Part shown: in pieces, positions 1 through 11,053 of the stretch | Layout of the letters: each line of letters begins with the position of its first letter | How positions within the stretch are numbered: position 1 is the first letter of the stretch | NCBI RefSeq assembly: GCF_027579695.1 | Contig: NC_083579.1 | Coordinates: 67,342,871 to 67,406,870, forward strand | Direction: 5' to 3' | Length of the DNA: 64,000 nucleotides | Source: Neoarius graeffei | Lineage: Eukaryota > Chordata > Actinopteri > Siluriformes > Ariidae | Program-made: the position numbers and the translations under genes | Notes under the pieces: model-generated | Database searches by the model: none | Told to the model about the DNA's origin: nothing | Seen by the model: only the letters and a program-made list of their open reading frames with translations

Positions 1-171
1 TTCTGGGAGATTTGTCCGATTGGGCACGGTACGCTGTTCCACAGTGTAATATTTGGATATTCTGATGTTCACATTTATATTCTGTTTAAAGAATAACATT
101 AGACCTCATAACAGCAATTCTACGTATACGTTGTTTCAAAGTTGTAACCGGTTGTTTTATCAATATTTCAG

Positions 172-687
172 GCTTCTATGTTAACACATCCGGATGGACC
201 GTTTATAAACTTGTCCAGGTTAAATTTGGCCAAGTATGCACAGAAACCAAATTTATCCAAGGTATTTCAACTGCAAATCACCCGTCTGTAATGGATTTGG
301 GAGTCAAAGGATAATTTCTTAACTCCGGTCTCAGATGTCTGCTGTGATTGCAAATCTCTTTCTCTCTTACTCTTCTGGCAGACCTTGTTTGAATACATCT
401 TTCACCATGAGAACGATGTCAAAAATGTAAGTACTTGGCACCACTTTTAGCTTATAATTAACAGGTACAATATCTGGCTTTGGGTGCTGGACGAAGTATG
501 TTTTCAGTAGGTATTTAGCCTTTACTGTCTCAGATTGATTGATAGATTTTGTGTGATAGGTGAGACTCGTTTAGTGGGTGGAAATTGGCGATAACTCCGT
601 GTGTATGGTGGGTTGTAATGGTGGGTTGTGATTTCCACCATTTGTATTAAAAAAAAAAACGATAAATGGATAAATCATGGTTCTCAT

Positions 688-728
<41 letters not shown>

Positions 729-3700
729 AAAGGAGAACTGAAGGCAATTTTTTTATCAAAATTCTATTTATCTCATCTTATTAAATATAGGAATGCATTT
801 TTGATCGCTATTTTGTTACTGCTATAGCAAGTTATGAGTGTTTGAAATATGCTCTGTAATATATCAGTCCAGGGCGGCACGGTGGTGTAGTGGTTAGCGC
901 TGTCGCCTCACAGCAAGAAGGTCCTGGGTTCGAGCCCCGGGGCCGGCGAGGGCCTTTCTGTGTGGAGTTTGCATGTTCTCCCCGTGTCCGCATGGGTTTC
1001 CTCTGGGTGCTCCGTTTTCCCCCACAGTCCAAAGACATGCAGGTTAGGTTAACTGGTGACTCTAAATTGACCGTAGGTGTGAATGTGAGTGTGAATGGTT
1101 GTCTGTGTCTATGTGTCAGCCCTGTGATGACCTGGCGACTTGTCCAGGGTGTACCCCGCCTTTCGCCCGTAGTCAGCTGGTATAGGCTCCAGCTTGCCTG
1201 CGACCCTGTAGAAGGATAAAGCGGCTAGAGATAATGAGATGAGATATATCAGTCCATATGTCAAAGCAATGGCCATAAGCGAGATTCGTTGAGACCTGTG
1301 CGAGACATCGTAGGACAGAAGTAAAACGTACAGCAGAAATCAAAGTGACCAACATCTGCCAACGTTGTCAAAAGACGTGCGCGCCCTCTTTCAAATGCTG
1401 ACGTAAACAAGTTTTGTTTGTTTTGATGGCGATCAGGAAAGTTTGAAAAAAGTAGGCGGTAATCGTCATTTAAACTCGTTTTTGTGCAATATTTCATTTG
1501 GAAAACAGTTTTCAAAATGGCGGCACTGACACCTGGCTGACACTTCATGTTTCGAAGTCTCGCACAAGTCTCGTGAAGATCGCACGGATAAGCGACGCCT
1601 GCCGTGGACCAAACGAACTAAATTCAACATGGCTAAAAACCGAATAGGCCGATAAGTATAATATTTAATTGCAATTAGTTGCCAATACGAGTCATGATAT
1701 AAGGTTACTAAAACCGAAAACGTAATTGAATAACACGTTAATTAAGATATAAAGCAAGTTTAAAAATGACTTCAGTTCTCTTTTAAAATAAGCAAGACAG
1801 CGTATATTTGTTTGCAGTCCATGTATTAAGTCCCCATTGTGGAACATTTCAGGCTTTGGACCTAGCTGCACTCGCTACGGAGCATGCACAGTTCAAGGAC
1901 TGGTGGTGGAAAGTCCAGCTTGGGAAATGTTATTACAGGTGACAAAACACCATTATAACGACCTGTTGCTAGAGTTGAGACATTTATTTGAAACATGTCC
2001 CATTAAATGCATTGAGAAGAAGATAACTGATATTTATATGCTGCGTATTGACTGTAATGATTGGATGATTGGAGTTTGTATTTGCAGGCTTGGTTTATAT
2101 CGTGAAGCTGAGAAACAATTCAGATCAGCCCTCAATCATCAAGAGTTTGTTGATACTTATCTCTACCTTGCGAAGGTACAAAGTTAATTCTATTTAACCC
2201 ATTTACAATGGTGCTTGAAAGTTTGTGAACCCTTTAGAATTTTCTGTATTTCTGCATAAATATGACCTAAAACATCATCAGATTTTCACACAAGTCCTAA
2301 AAGTAGATAAAGAGAACCCAGTTAAACAAATGAGACAAAAATATTATACTTGGTCATTTACTTAGTGAGGAAAATGATCCAATATTACATATCTGTGAGT
2401 GGCAAAAGTATGTGAACCTTTGCTTTCAGTATCTGGTGTGACCCCCTTGTGCAGCAATAACTCCAACTAAACGTTTCCGGTAACTGTTGATCAGTCCTGC
2501 ACACCGGCTTGGAGGAATTTTAGCCCATTCCTCTGTACAGAACAGTTTCAACTCTGGAATGTTGGTGGGTTTCCTCACATGAACTGCTCGCTTCAGGTCC
2601 TTCCACAACATTTCGATTGGATTAAGGTCAGGACTTTGACTTGGCCATTCCAAAACATTAACTTTATTCTTCTTTAACCATTCTTTGGTAGAACGACTTG
2701 TGCGCTTTGGGTCGTTGTCTTGCTGCATGACCCACCTTCTCTTGAGATTCAGTTCATGGACAGATGTCCTGACGTTTTCCTTTAGAATTCGCTGGTATAA
2801 TTCAGAATTCATTGTTCCATCAATGATGGCAAGCCGTCCTGGCCCAGATGCAGCAAAACAGGCCCAAACCGTGATACTACCACCACCATGTTTCACAGAT
2901 GGGATAAGGCTCTTGTGCTGGAATGCAGTGTTTTCCTTTCTCCAAACATAACGCTTCTCATTTACTCAAAAAGTTCTATTTTGATCTCATCCGTCCACAA
3001 AACACTTTTCCAATAGCTTTTTGGCTTGTCCACGTGATCTTTAGCAAACTGCAGAAAAGCAGCAATGTTCTTTTTGGAGAGCAGTGGCTTTCTCCTTGCA
3101 ACCCTGCCATGCACACCATTGTTGTTCAGTGTTGTCCTGATGGTGGACTCATGAACATTAATATTAGCCAATGTGACAGAGGCCTTCAGTTGCTTAGAAG
3201 TTACCCTGGGATCCTTTGTGACCTCACCAACTATTACATGCCTTGCTCTTGGGGTGATCTTTGTTGGTCGGCCACTCCTGGGGAAGGTAGCAGTGGTCTT
3301 GAATTTCGTCCATTTGTACACAATCTGTCTGACTGTGGATTGGTGGAGTCCAAACTCTTTAGAGATGGTTTTGTAACCTTTTCCAGCCTGATGAGCATCA
3401 ACAAGGATTTTTCTGAGGTCCTCAGAAATCTCCTTTGTTCATACCATGATACACTTCCACAAACGTGCTGTGAAGATCAGACTTTGATAGATCCCTGTTC
3501 TTTAAATAAAACAGGGTGCCCACTCGGACCTGATTTCAATCATTGGGATGACAAACACTTGACTCTAATTTCACCTTCAAATTAACTGCTAATCCTAGAG
3601 GTTCACATACTTTTGCCAGTCACAGATATGTAATATTGGCTCATTTCCCTCAATAAATAAATGACCAAGTATAATATTTTTGTCTTATTTGTTTAAATGG

Positions 3701-6700
3701 GTTCTCTTTATCTACTTTTATGACTTGTGTGAAAATCTGATGATGTTTTAGGTCATATTTATGCAGAAATATAGAAAATTTTAAAGGGTTCACAAACTTT
3801 TAAGCACCACTGTATGCTGTGCCACAGGAAACCGATGTGCTCTCTTTCCTTGTGCGCAGGTGTATCAGCGACTGGATCAACCCATAACTGCCCTGAACCT
3901 CTTTAAACAAGGCCTGGACCATTTCCCAGGAGAAGTGACTTTGCTGACTGGGATTGCCCGCATTCATGAGGCACGTATAACTGTCAGATTCTGGTGGATA
4001 CATTTATAGATGTCAGTTTGAGCGACAGATTTATGCAGACTTATAATGAAACTTTATTTATGCCAAGGGTAGTAATTGAAAACTTTGATCACTTTAGGAG
4101 ATGAATAACATCACTTCAGCTACAGAGTATTACAAAGATGTCTTAAAGCAAGACAACACACATGTGGAGGCCATTGCCTGCATAGGAAGCAACCATTTCT
4201 ATACAGACCAGCCAGAGATCGCCTTGCGTTTCTACAGGTTCAATGAATTCCTCATGTAGAAGGAAGAGTGTTATTGTATTAGGTTATACAAATATGTAAT
4301 GTTACTTTTTATCCCCCGCTGGTCGAAAGGCCCAAAGGGGGATTGTGTCATGGCAAGATCCGTCCGTCCGTCCCAGGAAGGGTGCTCACCTTCTGAAATC
4401 AGCTCCTCTCAAGTTTTGGAGGAATTTCACAAAACTTGGCAGGATTCTTTGTTGTATATCGGTAATACGCATATTGTAATTTCGTTAAATTGGGTCACAT
4501 TTTACCAGAGTTACAGCCCTTGATTAACAAAATTATACTTTGACAGTTTCATGAGTGTGCTTTCCTTCTGAAATCAACTCCTCTCACAATTTTTGGAGGA
4601 ATTTCACCAAACTTGGCAAAAGGTATTGCTATGTCAATAGTACGCATATTGTTATTTTGTTCAATTCAGTCGCATTTTACCAGAGTTACAGCCCTTGATT
4701 AACAACCTTGTACTTTCACAATTTCATGAAGGTGTGCTCGCCTTCTGACATCAACTCCTCTCGCAATTTTTGGACGAATTTCTCGAAGCTTGGCAAAAGG
4801 CCTCGTTATATGACGGTAATACACATATTGCGATTTTAATTTCGTTTGTGAAAATTTGACCAGAGTTTTGAGTCTTGATTAAATAACTTGTACTTTGACA
4901 ATTTCATGAGGGTGTACGTTCTTCTGAAATCAACTCCTCTCTCAATTTGCGGAGGAATTTCACCAAACTTGGCAAAAGGTTTTGTTATATGACAGTTATA
5001 CGCATATTGAAATTTTGTTTAATTTAGGCAAATGTTACCAGAGTTATGCCCTTGATTATTAACAAACTTGTACTTTGGCAATTTCATCAAGGTGTCCTTG
5101 CTTTCTGAAATCAACTTCCCTCGCAATTTTTATCCCCCGCTGGCCGAAAGGCCTGAAGGGGGATTATGTCGTGGATGTCCGTCCATCCGTCCTGGGAAGG
5201 GTGCTCACCTTCTGAAATCAACTCCCCTCAATTTTTTTGAGGAATTTCACGAAACTTGACAGGATTCTTTGTTATATGTCGGTACTACAGATAATCCAAT
5301 TTCGTTCAATTCAGTCGTATTTTACCAGAGTTATGGCATAGTTTCCAGCGGGGGATATTGTGCTCTCGGAGCACTCCTTGTTTTATTAGCTTCGCCATCA
5401 ATCCTAAAGTTAATAAAATGAGTAATAAAAAAATCTTTACAAGTTAAAGAAAGGGGGGGAAAAATAGATATGTGTATGACAGGGTAACCACAACAGGGTT
5501 AGCCAATTACTGTGGGCCCAAGGTATTTTAAAAAATAATAATAAAGAAACTATATTATTATAAACAAAGTTGTCTACTGACAACATAAGACAGGATGTGC
5601 AAGACTACGGACTGAATTACATTTCGGACATATGGATTTAAAAGTGCGAGGGTTGTTGCTTTAAATGATTATGATTGCAACAACCAACACTCTTTTAAAT
5701 CTATACGTCCGAAAGGTAATTCAGTCCATAGTCTTGCATGTCCTGTCTTATGTTGTTGGTAGACTACCTTGTTTATAATATAGCTTCTTTTTTTAAAACT
5801 CTATCTACTTTTGCTTTCTTTTCTTTCTCTTTTTGTCCCAGACGGTTGCTGCAGATGGGTGTGTACAACTGCCAACTCTACAATAATCTGGGCTTGTGCT
5901 GCTTTTATGCTCAGCAGTATGACATGACTCTGTCCTCCTTTGAGAGGGCATTAGCTCTGGTTTCCAATGATGAGGAACAGGCTGACGTCTGGTATAATAT
6001 TGGGCATGTCGCAGTGGTGCGTCTGACTCCAACATGGCTACATTCAGATAAAAACTCAAGCTCATATGAAGTTACTGTGGAAGTTACCAATGGAAAATTA
6101 GTAGCTCTTTAAACCAGCTCTCTGTTCTGTTGTATCTCTTTCACATAGGGTATTGGTGACTTGACTCTAGCTTATCAGTGCTTTAAACTAGCTTTGGCAT
6201 TTAACAATGATCACGCTGAGGCTTACAACAACTTAGCAGTGCTGGAGCTACGCAAAGGCCGCATTGAGCAGGTAAGGCACTCTGATCAGCACCATGAACC
6301 TCATGATTTTAGCAGAGTTCCATACTTAAGAGAATATGGGAATGCATCGACCTGATTTTTGATGGTTTTTGCAACTGTGTGACGTCTGTACATACAGTAT
6401 GAATGACGTACATATAACACTCCAGGGAACCTGATCATAAGTGCAATGCAACGTATTTTGTAAACATATGATCACCGGCGGGCGGCACGGTGGTGTAGTG
6501 GTTAGCGCTGTCCCCTCACAACAAGAAGGTCCGGGTTCGAGCCCCGTGGCCGGCGAGGGCCTTTCTGTGCGGAGTTTTCATGTTTTGCCCGTGTCCGCAT
6601 GGGTTTTCTCCGGGTGCTCCGGTTTCCCCCACAGTCCAAAGACATGCAGGTTAGGTTAACTGGTGACTCTAAATTGACCGTAGGTGTGAATGTGAGTGTG

Positions 6701-9256
6701 AATGGTTGTCTGTGTCTATGTGTCAGCCCTGTGATGACCTGGCGACTTGTCCAGGGTGTACCCCGCCTTTCGACCGTAGTCAGCTGGGATAGGCTCCAGC
6801 TTGCCTGCGACCCTGTAGAACAGGATAAAGCGGCTAGAGATAATGAGATGAGATGAACACTAGTAGGCCCTACTTTTGAGAAATACAAAGGCCTACAGAG
6901 CACAAAGAGGGGATTAGAAATAGTCTTTATTACTTTTTTTTTATTGAGTGTACAGATTTAACGTTTTTACCCAATTAGCATAATTAATACCAAATAAATA
7001 CTAATTTTGTTTTAACTAATTTTTCAAACTTTGTATTCAGTATACAACCAACTATGTGCCTGCCAATTTCCATGTAAATATCTTGAAAAATAAAGTTATT
7101 AAGAAAAAACATTTGATCTCATTCATTAATGAGGCCCATTTTGGACCATGTGATCCAAATACAGAATATTATGGCAGTTTTCAAAAAAATTAAGCCACTT
7201 TTTCAATCTTTGATTTGTAATATCTCAAGAACAGATAAACATATTTTAAATCCGTAAAATAGTATGTTGTTCTGAATTCAGTGAGGGCAGTTTCAAGCAG
7301 TTTGAATTTTCACCTGATATGCCGAATACATGTGCCAAAGACTTTTGCACAGTACTGTATATACATACATACGTACATACATAGATTTATTTAGTTGTTC
7401 ATGTGGGGATGTAATTTAATTATTGGAACTGGCTAGCAACATGATAGATGGGAGTTCAGTGGGAAATGGACTTGCTGCACTGTTCTAAGGTGACACTACT
7501 ATAATGTACTTGCGAGGGAATGTGTATGTGGCGCAAAGAATATTATTAAAGCTTTTTTTGTAATGAGGTTATGAGGCTTTGACTGACTTTGGAACAACTT
7601 TAGGTGCTTTGCTCAAGGTTACAGTAAATAATCTTTAAAATTGGTCATCTAATTTATCTTCCATTAAAATCAATTCACTTACGAGAGCAGACGGAGTATA
7701 AATGTTCTCTGCAGGTCATTTGAAATGATTAATTTTTTTGATTTGTTTATTTGGTTTAAATGCCAATGATGTTGCTTTTTGTTACAGGCAAAAGCTTTTT
7801 TGCAAACGGCTGCTTCTCTCGCTCCCCACATGTATGAACCACATTTCAACTTCGCTGTATTGTCAGATAAGGTCAGCACTGTTCAACTTTTATTGTTCTT
7901 GCAGGTATTTTCACATGATGATGGCTGACTTTGGACACTTCTGTGTTCGAGCATTTGGCTATTCGTGTTTACTACATCATTAAATTTAAAGATACACTCG
8001 TTGACCAGTTTATTAGGAACATCTGTTCATTTCATGCAATTATCCAATCAGCCAATCATGTGGCAGCACTGCAACATATAGTCATGTACTGTAGATAGAG
8101 ATCAAGAGCTTCAGTTAATGTTCACATTACACATCAGAATGAGGAAAAGTGTGACAGCAACGACTTTGATGGGCTGGTTTGAGTATTGCTGATCTCTGGG
8201 GATTTTTCACAGTTCAGCAGGCAGAAAGGCCTTATTGATCTCAACTGGTTCAAACTGGCAGAAAGTCGACAGTAACTCAAATGATCACTTTACTGCAGCT
8301 GTGGTGAGCAGAAAAGCATCAGAATGGACATGTTAAAGTGCATATTCTGGACTAATTTCGTGGGGTTTTTTTATATGAAAGTATGTCCCTTTACACACTC
8401 ATCCAGAAGGGTAATTTTGCACAAGGCCATCTGTCTACAGCAGAAAAAAAATAAAACGCGTCTGGAAAAATCCCAAGGGAGTCTGGAGCCAGATTCGTGA
8501 CGTCACCTGCGGAAGCGCCAGCAGGCTGTGCGAGCTTGCACGGTTTCAGTGCACAGCCTGTGTAGACCAAGTGCTCCCATTTCTCTCTCATTGTCCGGTC
8601 TTTTGGAAAACGATGAGTACTAATCCCATCATGACTGGTGTTGCTACACCCTCCTACGATACATCTGTTAACCATTTTAATAATTACGCGATAACATTGA
8701 AGAAATTTGCAGAAAACCACCAGGTCGTTTTCTCATAAACAAACCAGCGCTGACGTAGGATTCAGAGGGAGGCGTCCCGCACGCGACGTCATGAAAATCA
8801 ATGTTTCCCGGGAAATCCAAATGCCAAGTTTTTTCAGAGGCGGACCAATTTGCCTCAAATGGCTTGATTTCAACTGAATTTTTCTGGTATTGCACAAGGT
8901 AAAAAAAAAAATTGCAGAGAATTCAGAATGTTACAGATATTTGACCAAAGTTTAATATAAAATAGGAGAATTACATCAATCTTACTCCTGAATTTACCCG
9001 TGATATGCACTTTTAAACCTTTCAGTGGATGAGCTATAACTGAAGACGCATCCCTGCTGGAATCGAAGAACAGGAAACAGCTGTGTGTGAAAATCTCAGG
9101 AAATGGTAGTTTGTGAAATGCTTCACCAGCCCATCTGGCACCAATAACCATGCCACGGTCAAAGTCCCAGAGATCAGGTTTTCCCCCATGTTTGATGTGA
9201 ACAGGATCTGAAGCTTTTGACCTGTATCTGATCATTTTATGCTTTTCAGTGATCTC

Positions 9257-9328
<72 letters not shown>

Positions 9329-9507
9329 TAAAAGGAAAACATGGTAATCAATACTTTTTTTCCTATGTGTATCTACATTGTGTGTGAAAGGTGGGTGACC
9401 TTCAGAGTAGCTACATGGCTGCCCAGAAGTCAGAGGATGCCTTTCCTGAGCACGTGGACACTCAACAGATCCTGAAGACCCTCAGGCAGCACTTTGCTGT
9501 GCTCTGA
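172..9507 (+). CDS. ttc8: TTC8/BBS8, BBSome TPR subunit, 3' ten coding exons (partial)
   Basis: The encoded protein follows vertebrate TTC8 (BBS8) from about residue 160 of the human protein to its end. TTC8 is a TPR subunit of the BBSome, which carries membrane cargo into and out of cilia. Coding exons: 172-261, 382-426, 1853-1938, 2088-2175, 3860-3970, 4098-4237, 5842-6016, 6149-6271, 7788-7871, 9391-9507. All phases join, giving 353 codons including the TGA stop. Recognisable stretches are the FEYIFHHENDVK region, DWWWKVQ, LNLFKQGLD with FPGEVTLL, NTHVEAIACIGSNHF, NNLGLCCFYAQQYDMTL, AEAYNNLAVLE and the C-terminal LRQHFAVL, spread over tandem TPR helices. Upstream exons lie outside the window. 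Introns are filled with transposons: Kolobok-like 731-1782, Tc1 2206-3812, satellite element 4309-5383, foldback 5550-5788. The intron after 3970 appears to begin with GC rather than GT. The 3' UTR holds a SINE at 9726-10008; an ATTAAA at 10039 is a possible poly(A) signal. Confidence 0.95.
689..726. repeat. (GT)n microsatellite
   Basis: About 19 uninterrupted GT units directly before the TTAA target site of the element at 731. Confidence 0.95.
731..1782. mobile_element. Kolobok-like non-autonomous element with TTAA target
   Basis: Flanked by TTAA at 727-730 and 1783-1786. The ends are inverted repeats: AGGAGAACTGAAGGCA on the left and the complement of TGACTTCAGTTCTCTT on the right. Target TTAA plus short terminal inverted repeats fits Kolobok or piggyBac; Kolobok is preferred because similar elements in this window carry THAP remnants. 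No transposase is visible here. A SINE sits inside at 872-1243. Confidence 0.6.
872..1243 (+). mobile_element. tRNA-derived SINE (DANA/Mermaid-like), copy 1
   Basis: Typical copy of the commonest repeat here. It has a tRNA-like head with A box (GGTGTAGTGGTTAGCGCT) and B box (GGGTTCGAGCCCC), then the core with CATGTTCTCCCCGTGTCCG and AGACATGCAGGTTAGG, and a GAGATGAGAT tail. A 13-bp target duplication (ATATATCAGTCCA) lies at 859-871 and 1244-1256. Short ORFs through it are not genes. Confidence 0.93.
2206..3812 (-). mobile_element. Tc1-like transposon, decayed transposase
   Basis: 1607 bp, flanked by TA at 2204-2205 and 3813-3814, with long inverted ends beginning CAGTGGTGCTTGAAAGTTTG (left end reads CAATGG). 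Transposase pieces on the minus strand include the HTH and linker part ([24 protein letters not shown]), WTDE, the HGGGSITVWACF block, QQDNDPK and [11 protein letters not shown]. Frameshifts split the frame near 2900-2960 and 3330-3460, so it is a pseudogene. It lies in a TTC8 intron in antisense orientation. Copies of the same family are at 48567 and 52836. Confidence 0.92.
4309..5383. mobile_element. Element with inverted ends and an internal ~178-bp tandem array
   Basis: Begins TATCCCCCGCTGG (4309) and has the inverted counterpart CCAGCGGGGGATA near 5345-5357, followed by a conserved tail up to about 5383. Between them a unit of about 178 bp, starting near CTTCTGAAATCAACTCCTC, repeats at about 4391, 4566, 4743, 4922 and 5103, with a last partial unit at 5210. 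A second left end, TATCCCCCGCTGGCCG, is embedded at about 5130, so two copies may be merged or one partly duplicated. No coding potential is seen. The superfamily is not recognised. It lies in a TTC8 intron. Confidence 0.7.
5550..5788. repeat. Foldback MITE, ~100-bp inverted arms
   Basis: The stretch at about 5550-5660 is nearly the reverse complement of about 5682-5788. Shared blocks include ACAACATAAGACAGGA, TGCAAGACTA, GGACTGAATTAC and TTTCGGAC. A loop of about 20 bases separates the arms. It ends about 50 bp before the splice acceptor of the TTC8 exon at 5842. No transposase; superfamily unknown. Confidence 0.8.
6480..6856 (+). mobile_element. tRNA-derived SINE, copy 2
   Basis: Same family as the copy at 872, with tRNA head, core and GATGAGATGA tail. 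It lies in the TTC8 intron after the exon ending at 6271. No clear target duplication. Confidence 0.93.
6930..7360. repeat. Degenerate AT-rich repeat, possible Tc1-like end
   Basis: An AT-rich intron stretch of TTC8 that ends in CAAAGACTTTTGCACAGTAC, which resembles the terminal repeat of another fish Tc1-like family. No matching left end was found. Nothing coding is visible. Confidence 0.3.
8337..9012 (-). mobile_element. Kolobok-like element carrying a THAP start
   Basis: Flanked by TTAA (8333-8336 and 9013-9016) with inverted ends AGTGCATAT and ATATGCACT. It holds the first exon of a THAP-type protein on the minus strand (next entry) but no catalytic domain, so it is non-autonomous. It is inserted in the Tc1-like remnant at 7993-9240. 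Confidence 0.65.
8391..8675 (-). pseudogene. THAP zinc-finger fragment
   Basis: From the ATG at 8675 the frame reads MVNRCIVGGCSNTSHDG, then HRFPKD and W..L. This is the N-terminal half of a THAP DNA-binding finger (C-x4-C, then aromatic/FPKD). The later C-x2-H pair and AVPTIF-type end are missing; the frame runs into unrelated residues. It is probably the transposase first exon of the surrounding element rather than a host THAP gene. Confidence 0.6.
9258..9327. repeat. (GT)n microsatellite
   Basis: About 35 GT units upstream of the last TTC8 exon. Confidence 0.95.
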
Positions 9508-9725
9508 GTTTGGTTTTTTTTTTTCATCGAAATCTTTTCACATTATGTAAAATGCCACTTTCATATTTTTCTAGACAGAACAAAGATTTTAATTATTTCA
9601 GGAAATAATGTAATAGGAATTATAAATCACAGTGAATAATTGTAGTTAACTTGTGGCAAAATCTACAGTGTAATGAATGGTACAAAATTGGACCTCAGTT
9701 TAGTTTTTGAAAATATTATGTGAAA

Positions 9726-10008
9726 GGTGGCACAGTGGTGTAGTGGTTAGCACTGTCGCCTCATAGCAAGAAGGTCCTGGGTTTGAGCCCAGTGGCCGGC
9801 AAGGGCCTTTTTGTGTGGAGTTTGCATGTTCTCCCACAGTCCAAAGACATGCAGGTTAGGCTAACTGGTGGTTCTAAATTGACCGTAGGTGTGAAATGGT
9901 TGTTTGTCCTCTATGTGTCAACCCTGCGATGATCTGGCGACTAGTCAGCTGGGATATGCTCCAGCTTGCCTGCGACCCTGCACAGGATAAGCGGTTATGG
10001 ATGGATGG
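9726..10008 (+). mobile_element. tRNA-derived SINE, GGATGGA-tail type, shortened core
   Basis: The head is diverged and part of the core is deleted. The tail is ATGGATGG rather than GATGAGATGA, suggesting a different subfamily. Target duplication AATATTATGTGAAA at 9712-9725 and 10009-10022. It lies in or just after the TTC8 3' UTR. Confidence 0.88.
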
Positions 10009-10528
10009 AATATTATGTGAAATGTAAATGTGTTTTGCATTAAAATGTATAGAGTGTAAGTAAAACAGTTATTTTACTCCTTTCAGTGTCAAGTTCTTGA
10101 ACGGGGAAAAAAAAAAAAAGAGTAATGTTTTAGTTGATGTTGTTGTTTCAAAACCCTGAACACGTTCTATGACTCGGAAGTGTGTATCACTTGGAACATT
10201 TAAGATATGAGTGGATAGATGGCAGTTGTGTGGGTTTTTTGTTTGTTTGTTTGTTTTAAATAAGAACATCTATTGTGAACAAACAAAAGCTAATTAGTTG
10301 AAGATAATTTACTTGGAAATTGATTTTCTCAATTTGCTTCAGGTTGTACAAAGTCACAGTAGCTTTGTAACTCGGCAGCTTTTTTCTGTTTTAAAGAGAA
10401 AATGACAATCTTTTCGTCTTAACTAGTCCTACTGACCGCTCTGCCCTTCAGTGGGTATAAGACTCTGCACCATGATTGCATTCATTTAATTTTTTCCATT
10501 TAAATTAAAGTAATTATTGTTACTATTG

Positions 10529-10887
10529 GCGGCACGGTGGTGTAGTGGTTAGCACTGTCGCCTCACAGCAAGAAGGTTCTGAGTTCGAGCCCAGGGGCCT
10601 TTCTGTGTGCAGTTTGCATGTTCTCCCTGTGTCTGCGTGGGTTTCTTCCGGGTGCTCCGGTTTCCTCCACAACCTAAAGACATGCAGGTTAGGCTAATTG
10701 GTGGTTCTAAATTGACCGTAGGTGTGAATGTGAGTGTGAATGGTTGTTTGTCTATGTGTCAGCCCTGTGATGACCTGGCGACTTGTCCAGGGTGTACCCC
10801 GCCTTTCGCCCGTAGTCAGCTGGGATAGGCTCCAGCTTGCCTGCGACCCTGTAGAACAGGATAAGCGGTGACAGATAATGGATGGAT
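10529..10887 (+). mobile_element. tRNA-derived SINE, GGATGGA-tail type
   Basis: Same family, with a GATAATGGATGGATTA tail. It lies in the short gap between the convergent TTC8 and lectin genes. Confidence 0.9.
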
Positions 10888-11053
10888 TATTACTCCCTGA
10901 ATTTTGCCCCTAATTCTTTTTGCCAAGTAGAGTAACAAAGTAGCTGTGTACCATCTAATTCCAAAAAGCACTAAGTGTGTGTGTGTAAAGGAAGTGCTTT
11001 GATGAATTATTATGGGTCACCAAGAGTTGTTTTTTTTTTTTTTAGTGTCATAG

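Larger units (their letters stand above)
7993..9240 (+). mobile_element. Tc1-like remnant of the 'TTTATTAGGAACA' family, interrupted
   Basis: The left end (CCAGTTTATTAGGAACATCT) and the inner sequence AGAATGGACATG / CCTTTCAGTGGATGAGCTA match a fish Tc1-like family that carries a 'cactttattaggtacacc' terminus. The transposase is deleted and the right terminus is degenerate. A second element (8337-9012) is inserted at a TTAA in the middle. Confidence 0.55.

Noticed and set aside
872..945. tRNA gene at SINE heads
   Set aside because: Pol III boxes are present, but the region lacks a foldable acceptor stem and is followed by SINE core and target duplications.
872..1243. Overlapping ORFs of 60-170 residues on both strands through each SINE
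   Set aside because: They recur at every SINE copy with the same sequence and are read-through of the tRNA-derived repeat, not genes.
2923..3585. 220-residue plus-strand ORF
   Set aside because: Antisense shadow of the Tc1 transposase at 2206-3812; similar shadows occur at 49795-50238 and 53161-53610.
4391..5210. CRISPR-like repeat array
   Set aside because: The units are directly adjacent with no unique spacers and about 178 bp long, in a vertebrate intron; it is a tandem repeat.
8391..8720. Host THAP-family gene
   Set aside because: The frame is truncated and lies between TTAA-flanked inverted ends; a transposon exon explains it better.
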